Shown: positions 49,322 through 60,938 of the stretch, in pieces
Position numbering within the stretch: the stretch's first letter is position 1
Layout: each line of letters starts with the position of its first letter
Assembly (NCBI GenBank): GCA_003260075.1
Contig: QLIY01000324.1
Span: 59,275 to 123,274 of the forward strand
Reading direction: 5' to 3'
DNA: 64,000 bases
From: Phallusia mammillata
Lineage: Eukaryota; Chordata; Ascidiacea; Phlebobranchia; Ascidiidae
Notes under the pieces: model-generated
Seen by the model: only the letters and a program-made list of their open reading frames with translations
What the model was told of the DNA's origin: nothing
Databases searched by the model: none
Translations under genes and position numbers: made by a program

Positions 49322-52300
49322 TCAATTCTGTTTATTTCTGTCATCGGCATCGATGGTTGCCAATCTGACAGAAGCATCCACAAGATGTATTAAGCTGATA
49401 AAAGCTTTGACAATCATTATTGGAGTGGAGATGTACAAGATAAGCCGGATTACACTTAATCCAAGCACAGGAACTGCAAAAAATATTAACAGTAGATTAC
49501 ATTTAATTCTGAGTAGGGTTAGTTTGGAAATCAATTACGTCCACTATCCGGGTAACATGTATACAGACATGCTAAATTTGAATGTTGGGGTAAATTAGGA
49601 TAAACAGGAAGTCGTTTACTACATCTCCCACTGCACATTTCATAGTTTCTAAAATTGTATGAAAATAAATCAAAAAATACTCGGATATTGGATAGCAAAA
49701 AAAAAGTCTAATCGGTTAACCGTTATCTGGATGATTTAACCCTAATTCTGAGGATCGATGAAACTGCAAGTGTTCTGTTAGAACACAATATTCAAAAAAT
49801 TGAAAGAGCCAATAGCATCATTAATTGCTTCACAGAACTCCAAATGGAACACAAAAGACCTCAGTTTTAAAGATCAAACATTCTGCAATTAACCCTTGAA
49901 ATTGAGTTCAATAGTTTGTGAGGTAAAATGTCATATAAACAGTTTTATGACTTCATGCAATTTTGAAGCAAATTTGTGTACATTTGGATTTAAAGTTAGG
50001 GGGGGGGGCTTAACCGTTATCTGGATGATTTAACCCTAATTCTGAGGATTGATGAAACTGCAAGTGTTCTGTTAAAACACAATATTCAAAAAATTGAAAG
50101 AGCCAATAGCATCATTAATTGCTTCACAGAACTCCAAATGGAACACAAAAGACCTCAGTTTTAAAGATCAAACATTCTGCAATTAACCCTTGAAATTGAG
50201 TTCAATAGTTTGTGAGGTAAAATGTCATATAAACAGTTTTATGACTTCATGCAATTTTGAAGCAAATTTGTGTACATTTGGATTTAAAGTTACAAATAGT
50301 ACATAAAAAGTTTTTAATGGCAGAATTAATGGTTAACAACTTAATTACTCACCTAATGGTCCTTCGGTAAAGTGGAGTAGATAAAGCATCGCAAAAAATA
50401 GTTCGTTGCCAGCACACATCACAAATAACACTGGCTGAAAATACAAATAAAATATTTTTGGAAGTAGAACAAAAAATGTCGTGTTTTACTCTAAAAATAT
50501 TGGTTCTTAACCTTATACTGACCACCTAGTGACATTTCCTATCCCTGAGTGCCATCTAAACCCTGTTTGGGAGGGTAGGCACTAGTCTAGTATATTTCTC
50601 AAACCAGCAAGGTTGGCAAATCCAAAGGAAAGTTTTGCCATAATCCCGGGCTGATTAGTTACGTTAATTAAGTTGCACTTTATAATCTGACTTGTTGTTA
50701 TAGCAAATTTAAAACTCTTGGATTTGGGTATAGTTTGTGTGGATATCGTTTTATATCCAGGACCATTAGGCATCGCCAGAGCCTTATTTTCCAAGTAGGA
50801 TATTGAAAACACAAAGAAGACTTTTCATAATTTTCACGGTTTAGGTAACCTAGCTATCACTACCATTGCACAGATTTTGTTTTAGGAGAATTGTTGATTA
50901 CATTATTACACCAAAAAAAGTAATGCAGTAGAGACAACAATTTCTTTGTTGAATGTAAAAAAAACAAAAACACATGGATAGGACAAAAAAATATAAAAGT
51001 ATTTTAATTTCTTCTTAAGGTAGACCTTCCCAAAAAAATACGTGAAAGTGTGCAAAATGGTTTGCCTCAACACAAATGTTTTTACAACCTTTAGAATGTT
51101 TATGTTTTTATGGCTAAATCAATATATTTTGGACAAGTATAGCAGTAATTGTAATAAGGCACTGCACTATGTGCTAGAATTTTACATGTGCTTTCTCAAT
51201 ACATTAATAAGCTTAATGGTGAAAATAACGGCTCAAATAGATGTAAAAAGCGACATGCTTTATTGTTCAAACGTTTCGGCGCACCTTTTTATATATCGTT
51301 TTTATGCGACGCTTGTTTCGCACCTTTTTATCATTCCTTTATGTAACTAAAGTGTATATAAACGGGTGTAACTGATGTGGCCTTCATATCACTGATGATG
51401 GCATGAGCATTTGCCGAAACGTTTGAACAATAAAGCATGTCGCTTTTTATGTCTATTTGGGCCGTTATTTTCACCATTAAACTTATGAACAGATCCGTAT
51501 ATAGTGTTCCAAAATTAATGAGCTGTTTTAGAATATTGCACAACATATATTTAATTGAATATCTTTTCATTGTTTGAAGATGAAATAATATTGTTTTCTG
51601 TTAGATTTTTTTTTCAGAATTTGTTTTCAACAAGTTTAATGGTAAGGCAATTTTTGATGACAATATGTATATGTCAAGTTCTGCAAAATGTCATAAATAA
51701 TTGCCAGATCATACACACATAAACTTGCGTCACAGTTACTGTCATCAACAAATTTACAAGCATATATATCGCTTTTGTAAAACTATTGGATAATTGTGAC
51801 AGTTTAAAATCTTACAAACTTATTGTTTGATCCCATCTATGTATTCAAGTTAGATATTATTACTAACCCTCGATGTGTAGTACACCTTCATAATTGGATT
51901 GCTGTCCAAACCCATAGATTTATGACTTGATGAGCCCTTCATTAAAGATGTGTGCAGATGTAGCCAATGGCTGACAATGTCCAAAGCCATGCTATAATGC
52001 AAAAATATATGTAAAATAACATTGTTTATGTCTTATTGACATCAACCAAGCCTGAGATGTTGAACTTGAACTGCACTGAGATGTATAAGCACAAAATGTA
52101 TAAGCTATGTTGTTACATTGTTTTTACAGTGACCTTGTTTTGGAGGGAAAAGTCAATAGTTCTGTCAAATTATGCTAGTCTGATCAACATGCATTTTTTT
52201 GTAGAGAAATTTGGTAGAGATTGGCTGGTTGTTGGACATTTAAGAAATAGGTTCCTCGGGCCATAGCTGAATTTACACAATTAGTAGCGAAAAATGCATT

Positions 52301-55300
52301 TATAGGTATAGACAAGCCATACCGTCCTTATTTCTAAGATTTGTCCTTATTTTGAAGGGAAATGTCTTAGTAAAATGTATTGTCCTTATTTCTAAGAAAT
52401 GTCCTTATTTTGTCTTNAGTTCGTTGCCAGCACACATCACAAATAACACTGGCTGAAAATACAAAAAAAATATTTTTGGAAGTAGAACAAAAAATGTCGT
52501 GTTTTACTCTATAAATATTGGTTCTTAACCTTATACTGACCACCTAGTGCCATTTCCTATCCCTCAGTGCCACCTAAACNCAAATAAAATATTTTTGGAA
52601 GTAGAACAAAAAATGTCGTGTTTTACTCTAAAAATATTGGTTCTTAACCTTCGACTGACCACCTAGTGACATTTCCTATCCCTGAGTGCCATCTAAACCC
52701 TGTTTGGGAGGGTAGGCACTAGTCTAGTATATTTCTCAAACCAGCAAGGTTGGCAAATCCAAAGGAAAGTTTTGCCATAATCCCGGGCTGATTAGTTACG
52801 TTAATTAAGTTGCACTTTATAATCTGACTTGTTGTTATAGCAATTTTAAAACTCTTGGATTTGGGTATAGTTTGTGTGGATATCGTTTTATATCCAGGAC
52901 CATTAGGCATCGCCAGAGCCTTATTTTCCAAGTAGGATATTGAAAACACAAAGAAGACTTTTCATAATTTTCACGGTTTAGGTAACCTAGCTATCACTAC
53001 CATTGCACAGATTTTGTTTTAGGAGAATTGTTGATTACATTATTACACCAAAAAAAGTAATGCAGTAGAGACAACAATTTCTTTGTTGAATGTAAAAAAA
53101 CAAAAACACATGGATAGGACAAAAAAATATAAAAGTATTTTAATTTCTTCTTAAGGTAGACCTTCCCAAAAAAATGCGTGAAAGTGTGCAAAATGGTTTG
53201 CCTCAACACAAATGTTTTTACAACCTTTAGAATGTTTATGTTTTTATGGCTAAATCAATATATTTTGGACAAGTATAGCAGTAATTGTAATAAGGCACTG
53301 CACTATGTGCTAGAATTTTACATGTGCTTTCTCAATACATTGATAAGCTTAATGGTGAAAATAACGGCTCAAATAGATGTAAAAAGCGACATGCTTTATT
53401 GTTCAAACGTTTCGGCGCACCTTTTTATATATCGTTTTTATGCGACGCTTGTTTCGCACCTTTTTATCATTCCTTTATGTAACTAAAGTGTATATAAACG
53501 GGTGTAACTGATGTGGCCTTCATATCACTGATGATGGCATGAGCATTTGCCGAAACGTTTGAACAATAAAGCATGTCGCTTTTTACGTCTATTTGGGCCG
53601 TTATTTTCACCATTAAACTTATGAACAGATCCGTATATAGTGTTCCAAAATTAATGAGCTGTTTTAGAATATTGCACAACATATATTTAATTGAATATCT
53701 TTTCATTGTTTGAAGATGAAATAATATTGTTTTCTGTTAGATTTTTTTTTCAGAATTTGTTTTCAACAAGTTTAATGGTAAGGCAATTTTTGATGACAAT
53801 ATGTATATGTCAAGTTCTGCAAAATGTCACAAATAATTGCCAGATCATACACACATAAACTTGCGTCACAGTTACTGTCATCAACAAATTTACAAGCATA
53901 TATATCGCTTTTGTAAAACTATTGGATAATTGTGACAGTTTAAAATCTTACAAACTTATTGTTTGATCCCATCTATGTATTCAAGTTAGATATTATTACT
54001 AACCCTCGATGTGTAGTACACCTTCATAATTGGATTGCTGTCCAAACCCATAGATTTATGACTTGATGAGCCCTTCATTAAAGATGTGTGCAGATGTAGC
54101 CAATGGCTGACAATGTCCAAAGCCATGCTATAATGCAAAAATATATGTAAAATAACATTGTTTATGTCTTATTGACATCAACCAAGCCTGAGATGTTGAA
54201 CTTGAACTGCACTGAGATGTATAAGCACAAAATGTATAAGCTATGTTGTTACATTGTTTTTACAGTGACCTTGTTTTGGAGGGAAAAGTCAATAGTTCTG
54301 TCAAATTATGCTAGTCTGATCAACATGCATTTTTTTGTAGAGAAATTTGGTAGAGATTGGCTGGTTGTTGGACATTTAAGAAATAGGTTCCTCGGGCCAT
54401 AGCTGAATTTACACAATTAGTAGCGAAAAATGCATTTATAGGTATAGACAAGCCATACCGTCCTTATTTCTAAGATTTGTCCTTATTTTGAAGGGAAATG
54501 TCTTAGTAAAATGTATTGTCCTTATTTCTACGAAATGTCCTTATTTTGTCTTGTTATTAACAATTTACAAGAAGAAACTAACTTAGTAAAATGACAGCCA
54601 AATCCCTGCTACAGGGAAAAGGGAAAAATAAACCTAGACCTGAGCAGTGAAGAGATGCACGAAGTAGTGTCTATGAACAAGGAGTTGCTGAAACAGATTT
54701 TTGCTGGTAAGATATATGGTTTATAATATGTCATGGCATGTATGAATGCAAAGATTTGTTCGATTATGTTTATTTTATTTGGTATGAAAATTTAATTTTT
54801 CGGTTGTCCTTATTTCGGCATCTATGTCGATAGCAACCCTGGGTGAATCTCTAGGACAATGGTTCCCAACCGGGGTGCCAATTGCAATGCTCAATGGTGC
54901 CGCGAGATATTAACATTGCATTACTGCGGCCCATTCTTTATTTTAACTTTAACCCGTGCGGAATTTATTTATTTTTAGCCGAGTTTCAGTAATAAATGTT
55001 AAGCACTCATTTATTTCATTTAACACTAGACTGCGTTTCGCTTGGTTCGTCATAATAACATTGTTGGAAACTTTTGCATGGGAATACGATACATAGCTAA
55101 TAGCACGATACATAGCTAATCGAGAAAAGTCTAAGTTATAAACCCTTTAACTGCGACGGGCCCATAAATGGCTTCGAAGACATGGTCAATTGTAAATCAT
55201 GATAGAATACAAACTGGTATGAATTTTGTTTGCCAACTAAGGTGCGCCCCCCCCCCACATAGCTAATCGAGAAAAGGCTAAGTTATAAACCCTTTAACTG

Positions 55301-57584
55301 CGGCAGGCCCATAAATGGCTTCGAAGACATGGTCAATTGTAAATCGCGATAGAATACAAACTGGTATGAATTTTGTTTGCCAACTAAGGTGCATTTAAAA
55401 GCATATGTACAAATAGCTTCTATGTGGGAGTGGATTTTTAGTATTGACGAACATAAAAAAACGAGAACGGCAACTTGTAGTCGAGGAAGAAATGCGGGTG
55501 TCTTTATCGAATGTGCCCCCAGATATAAAGGGACTTTGTGCAAGAAGCCAAGCCCAAATTTCACACTGACTTTTAAATAGATACATTCATTTACGCGCGC
55601 TATACTGTACAACTCATTCTGTGTTAATTCATACAGTTATTTGAAATACAAATACCTCACAAAATTGATCCAATTTTGCCAGGGTGCCGCAAACTATTTA
55701 TGTCTTTGATAGGGTGCCACAAGGTCAAAAAGGTTGGGAACCACTGGCCTAGGAGTTAGGTTCAGGCAGGGACAATAATGATTGGTTCTCACACAAACAA
55801 CAAAGCTATGACCAGAGTAGTTTGTTCTTTCCCAGACAGAATTCTAAACCCTAAATCATTTTAATTTGATTAGCAACGAAACTAAATACAAGGCAAATCA
55901 ATTTACACAATGAACAATTATGAACTTTGAATAGACAAACCTAGTGAAATGTTTGTTGTCATAATGAAATTGTTAAATTCGGAGAAGGTGGGTGCATTTA
56001 CTATTACAGACTGCTTGGACAAATTTCAAAGCATTTATAAAAACCAAACATCAAATTTTTTTTTATTGCACAGCTTTTAACTTTTTTTCGAAATCACATC
56101 TGGGCATGTTTTGAAAATATCTGAGAGGTACGCACTCTAGTTATGCAATGCATAATGTTACAGATGGGCTAAATGACTTTGTTTTAGAAACAAACAATCC
56201 AAGTACACAGGGGGCAAAAAGGGTAATAACTCCCTTCTTTAATCAATCAAAAATTATCAAACTTTTCAAAATTACCTTAGTTGAAACCACATCATATATT
56301 TTGGGTAGAAATGGGCTAAAGTCACAACCAGACATGCGGTAGCAGCCCTGTCTGTTAGTTGGTCCAGCATGGCCCCAAATTTGGTGCCCTAGAAAGAAAC
56401 AATAGAACATAAACTTTGTGCCATGCAGCAGTGATTATGAACCTAGGGTTACTGCTTGCTAGAAAATATATTTATATTGTGTATTAAAGCAAATTGGGAC
56501 AATGTATCTATTGTATAAATTGGTTTCATTTATTGGTACTTCTAATTGCAATAAACTTAGCATGCATCTTTCAAACCCAATAAGTTTAATAATGATTTGC
56601 AAGGACCACATAGTTTACAAGACCTTATATGCGTTTTGTTCCAAACTTGGCCCATGAGGCCAATTTTATGAGCTGTCAAGAGATGATCTTTCTACAATCC
56701 TATATGAAATGTAGTGATGCAAATGTTAATTTTTAAATCATCTTCCAAGCAATACTCAGGACTCTATTGCGTCACAAGTGGCGAAACAAGGAAATTGTTT
56801 GTGCACTACTATACTTATAGTCTTGTCTGTGATGTACCAAAAAGACTTTGGATCATTCTGTATCATTGTAATCCTATGAGACTAGGGGCCATAGTTTGGT
56901 GACACCTGCTCTACTGCATATATAGCATTATAGAAAAAATACACTGACCTGATTTAGTAAACGAGCCGCATGTCCATCAAATGCATCTAAGAACCCACTT
57001 AACAGATAACAAGAAGATGCCATTACATAATCAAAGGGCATGTAATAAAATGATGCAATCGCAAGAATGATTCGAACATAACCTGCAGAAAGGTTTAAAT
57101 TCAAAATCTTAAGCAATCATTATTGTTCATAGGTGCCACAAAACTAAAATACATGCTCTTTAAAATTGTGCTTTTTGTAAAGTGTAAATACAGACGAACA
57201 TTACAGTTATAAAAAAACACAATTCTTAGGAAAAACACCACAGCTTTTTATCTAAAAGTAACCAGTTGGTCAGTAAAGTCATGTTTAACAAAACAATGGA
57301 GTCATGCTTGAGGAAATGAATACACATTACTTGGTAAAACAGCTACCAAGGTATAAACTTTCAATAAATGCCTATGGTTTAGACTTAATTTTTTTTCACG
57401 AAAATTTGTCTTTTGTGCTTTTGACAATTGTTGCATTTTTGTAACAAAGGATTTAATAGCTCGGATTTGCCCTGTCAGCTCCAATTTGCTTACAAAAATG
57501 AAAACATTAAAGTTTTAAACACATTTACTTACCTATAAGGTTAGGAACAAACAGCAGAATGTTTTTTGCTGTAACTGGCATCAT
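49322..57584 (-). CDS. CDIPT: CDP-diacylglycerol--inositol 3-phosphatidyltransferase (PI synthase)
   Basis: Makes phosphatidylinositol from CDP-diacylglycerol and myo-inositol at the endoplasmic reticulum. Exons, minus strand: 57584-57533, 57082-56949, 56388-56276, 54127-54004 (or the copy 51991-51868), 50434-50353, 49473-49322. All phases agree. The protein is 217 residues from the second of two adjacent ATGs, against 213 for human. The start matches the family pattern (MP..NI.LFVPNLIGY.RI). The CDP-alcohol phosphotransferase signature is complete: D49, D52-G53, A56-R57, G66, D70, D74. SHWLHLH and SHK motifs and several hydrophobic segments follow, and the end is basic and polar (DADDRNKQN). 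Exon 4 occurs twice because 2 kb is duplicated in the assembly. Using both would shift the frame (124 bases). The tail-to-tail neighbour is COX5B. A diverged paralogue lies upstream on the same strand. Confidence 0.95.
49715..50292 (+). repeat. Local duplication with 10-base G pad in CDIPT intron 5
   Basis: About 283 bases (49715-49998) recur almost identically at 50009-50292 after ten G (49999-50008). Only the second copy continues into exon 5. Confidence 0.85.
51214..51479. repeat. Foldback element with CTGATGA...GAAACGTT arms
   Basis: Left arm 51214-51280 and right arm 51413-51479 are inverted repeats of 67 bases with few mismatches. Inside the right end, CTGATGA (51392-51398) precedes a small hairpin (GGCA...TGCC) and GAAACGTTT. 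It is intronic in CDIPT. The second copy, 53350-53615, lies in the assembly duplicate. No coding frame is credible. Confidence 0.8.
53350..53615. repeat. Foldback element, second copy
   Basis: Same structure as 51214-51479, within the 2-kb duplicate. It differs by single bases, for example in the spacing region before the left arm and in the right arm. Confidence 0.8.
54857..55746. mobile_element. hAT-like MITE, interior duplicated at a C pad
   Basis: It starts CAATGGTTCCCAACC and ends GGTTGGGAACCACTG. The flanks CTCTAGGA (54849-54856) and GCCTAGGA (55747-55754) are an imperfect 8-bp duplication. About 135 bases of the interior are repeated around ten C (55247-55256), so the true element is shorter. 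It is intronic in CDIPT. Confidence 0.75.
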
Positions 57585-57709
57585 ATGGTAAAATATTTAA
57601 CCTGTGGTAAAATATGCTAAGACCTGTTATAAAAACATATTTATGAAACTATTCAATCAGAATACTAAGGCCTAAAATCAACATGTCTTATAATTTCGTA
57701 CAAATAGGG

Positions 57710-58217
57710 CAGACCTGGGCATTTTACGGCCTGTGGGCTACATCCGGCCCGTTGGCTGTCCCTGTCTGGCCCGCATGAGGTTTAAGTAAATTAAAACATC
57801 AATCCAATATAGGTCTATTTATGCTATGCATGAAATATGGCAATTTTGCTGTTATTTTAAAAAGCCATTTGTTACATATGACTACGTAGTGATGCACGTG
57901 CATAGGTGAACAACGTGTGATGCTGGTCAAAATTGTCATAAAACACAAGTTGTTCAACCCATTGTTACGCGATAAAGCCTATAGTGCTCTTTTGTGTCAA
58001 AATAATACAGCGGAGATGGGAAAAACTCATTAATCTGATTTTTACAAACTGGAAAGATCAACCTATTTGCCCGCTTATTTTTTATGCAAACTATAAATAT
58101 TTGCATTACAACGCTCAAATGTAGAATAAAGTTTAACCAAGTTATCGTTGGTTTGGCCCTCGGACATAAGTCAGGTTTCTTATGTGGCCCCCTTTAAAAA
58201 TTAATTACCCACCCCTG
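57710..58217. mobile_element. hAT-like MITE with 8-bp target duplication
   Basis: The ends CAGACCTGGGCATTTTACGG and TTAATTACCCACCCCTG are partial inverted repeats, flanked by AAATAGGG on both sides (57702-57709 and 58218-58225). It lies about 125 bases upstream of the CDIPT start codon. Confidence 0.85.
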
Positions 58218-58854
58218 AAATAGGGTATTAACCTGGAAGTTGTACTTTTATCTAAGATGAATTGATGGCAAGTTGGCCACTAAAGTAACATCAAACCATG
58301 GTAAAATACTAAATGGCAATCCATCTTACAATCTAACAGTTGTAGTTTTAAAGAAATTAATTCAACTGTTTGCACAAATCACATTTGGTTTCATAAAAAA
58401 AATCACCTAAAATCGAATGTTCACAAAACATTGAAAATAACTTCCTACTGAAACCTTTTTATTGCATTTGTGTTGCTCTGTCCCTTTAACCAAGCGAAAT
58501 TAACTTAAGCATCACTTATTTCCCCAACTTAACTTGCATCTTTTTGACAAGTTTTTATTACAACTTAACACAATGTTATTCTTTACATAACCACACAATC
58601 AGTGGCTTGCAGCTGCATCACAACCCTTTAGTCAACTCTGAATGCAAATGCGGATAAAATTTCCCAAGGGACCAAAACTAATACAGTGCAGCTTTGACTG
58701 ACAACTTGTTTTAGCTTTGATCTGATAAAAAAAACATTTGTGGCAGTCTTGTGTGTAAAAAACAGAAAGATAGATTTTAATTTGCCTTTATACCTGAACA
58801 AAAGTTTATTGTTGCAGAGTGTGCAGACATACATGCACATTCCTCAGTTTAGAC

Positions 58855-59052
58855 CAGTGGTTCCCAAACTGTGGGCCATTACCCAGTCCTAGGCCACCAA
58901 GACATTTTCAATGGGCCACAGAGCCATTTGAACAGATTCTACTGTTTTGTTATTCAGTAGATATTATGCGCTTTGTTTTGAAAAACAATAATTATTTAGC
59001 AAGAAATGTCATTATTGTCTCCTAACAATGGGCTTTAGCTGGTGGGTGGGAG

Positions 59053-59104
<52 letters not shown>

Positions 59105-59346
59105 AGTAGCGGGAATTGAAAAGTAGCCATTTATTGAACTAGCTAACTTTTTAGAAACAATTAGTGAAATTTACTAAATAATAGCTGCAAATATGGATAA
59201 ATTTCCAGAGCCTGTATCTCATTAAAAACAAATTACTAGAAACCATTTGGCCTGTTTTTGACTTTAATTTACAGCACGTGGTGGGCCACGAATCGCTATT
59301 GAAATAGACATTTGGGCCACAGACCAAAACAGTTTGGGAACCCCTG
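58855..59346. mobile_element. hAT-like MITE with 8-bp target duplication
   Basis: The ends CAGTGGTTCCCAAACTG and CAGTTTGGGAACCCCTG are near-perfect inverted repeats, and GTTTAGAC flanks both sides (58847-58854 and 59347-59354). A 49-base C tract (59055-59103) interrupts it. Confidence 0.9.
59055..59103 (+). repeat. 49-base poly-C tract
   Basis: An uninterrupted C run within a MITE. Its length equals that of the G tract at 25121-25169. It is a C run in a block where the other pad (55247) is also C. Confidence 0.9.
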
Positions 59347-59805
59347 GTTTAGACTTTAGAGCAGTGATTCTTAACCGTAGCTCTCATGGCCCCATGTGGC
59401 TCCTAATGCACGCAAAATTTTTGGGTTTGCACAGGCAAATTTTGCACCAAAGGCATTTAATTTGGCCTATCGTGACCTCTTTTACTTGCTTTGCACCTGT
59501 TGAAGTCGGTCTTGCAAGCGAACTTACAGATCGTGCACGGCTGCACGCGGGCACACGGGACAGATAAACATTCAAGGTCTAGCTAAGGTCAAGAATCTTG
59601 CTACAATATAAAACTGCAAATACTAAAATTTTTTTTTAGAGACCTTGGCTATCTCCATCTTTAGGTTTAATCCACTTAAAATATATCAGAACATAAGTTT
59701 TTGTGAACACTTTGTACAAACATAATGTTTTATTACTGTTGTGTGTTTCACTACTTTATGTCACCAGTAAAAACACTACACAAAAAAACAACCCCGCCAT
59801 TTTAT

Positions 59806-60146
59806 ACCAGAGTGAAGCTAGACAGCAATCGCTATTGCGCTAAAACTAAAAAAGATACGATACTGAAATTTTGACACAATATTCTACGCTTTTAGAGCGT
59901 TTCAGCGCACAAACTTTCGAAAAAAAAATATTTTGCAAGACATTTTATGAAGTACCCCTGGCGTTATGACGTTCATATCGATGAATATTAATTTCAACAT
60001 ACGCGTATTAATAACTGGAAAATATATTTTTTTCGAAAGTTTGTGCGCTGAAACGCTCTAAAAGCGTAGAATATTGTGTCAAAATTTCAGTACCGTATCT
60101 TTTTTAGTTTCTTCGCAAAGCGATTGCTCACTGGCTTCACTCAGGT
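59806..60146. mobile_element. Foldback MITE with 9-bp target duplication (Mutator-like)
   Basis: Long terminal inverted repeats (about 125 bases each, 59806-59935 and 60020-60146) with a few mismatches enclose a short unique centre. The termini read ACC(A/T)GAGTGAAGC. CCATTTTAT occurs immediately outside both ends (59797-59805 and 60147-60155). Nine-base duplications and long terminal repeats are typical of Mutator-like MITEs. There is no transposase. Confidence 0.8.
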
Positions 60147-60938
60147 CCATTTTATGTATAAGATGTCTAGAAATACCTTTTCTAAATTTCTACATCCTAA
60201 GCAACTAATAACACCAGAAATGCGTCTCTTACAACTTAGTGTTTACGTATATAAACATGCTTAGTCAGTGTCCGTCTTCCTGCAACGTTATTCGCCATAA
60301 TGGGCGGAGTGCAGAGAAATACGTAAACAGACAGAGTAATTGAATTGTGCCGGTGCAGCCTTGACGTCACGCACGAATCAGATCAAAAACGGGGATTAAC
60401 CTGAATCGATGGACTTGAATCTCCCGTTTCAAGTAAAACATAGAAATAATATTTTTTTGGGGAAAAACACTTTTACTGCCTATTATTCGTGTGCTATTTT
60501 TGAATACAATGCTGATGTGCTTAATTCCTGCTAAAATCAGAGAAAAAATGGGGGAAGCTACACAAAAGTTTTCTTAAATTTTTGCAAAACAACAAGAAAC
60601 CTTTGCTTCTCATGTAACTTTACACCTGTAACAACTCGCCATAGATTGTCAAAGACGAAAATTTGGAAAATGTTCTTACGTAGCCTTTATTTCCGAGTAA
60701 TGTACCAGAATAAATATGTAAACAAAACATTGTTTGTGTGCCCTGTGGGAAATAACACAAGAATAATTATGAATAAAATATAAAAGCGAAATGGTAATTT
60801 GGGCAGTTCACCTTACAAAAATCGTTAGAATTTGCATTAACTGTCCAAAAGAAGGGTTAGAGCCGCATCGCCCTGTACTGTGCAAAAAGCTTGATTGTGC
60901 TAAATAGAAAACGACATTTCGAGTTTTAACGAAATGAA

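Larger units (their letters stand above)
50400..54552 (+). repeat. 2-kb near-identical duplication bounded by single N
   Basis: 50400-52416 matches 52581-54552 (starting at the equivalent of 50445), with a 162-base extra fragment (52418-52579) between two single N positions (52417 and 52580). Differences are isolated SNPs and homopolymer changes. The first copy contains the 5' part of CDIPT exon 5 and all of exon 4. The fragment repeats the first 35 or so bases of exon 5. The second copy contains exon 4 only. The layout fits two alleles or overlapping contigs left side by side. Confidence 0.9.
57585..60938. other. Spacer between the two CDIPT genes
   Basis: It contains three transposable elements (57710-58217, 58855-59346, 59806-60146) and a hAT-like end at about 59363 (CAGTGATTCTTAACC) without a visible partner. 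Just upstream of the CDIPT start are two acceptor-like sites on the minus strand (TTTTATAACAG and TTTTACCACAG, 16 to 45 bases before ATG). They are compatible with a spliced or trans-spliced leader. A minus-strand AATAAA at 60692-60687 could serve the paralogue. Confidence 0.55.

Noticed and set aside
51392..51420. Functional hammerhead ribozyme
   Set aside because: Only the CTGATGA and GAAA boxes with a central stem are present. There is one extra base, and stems I and III and a cleavage triplet could not be assigned. Kept only as a resemblance.
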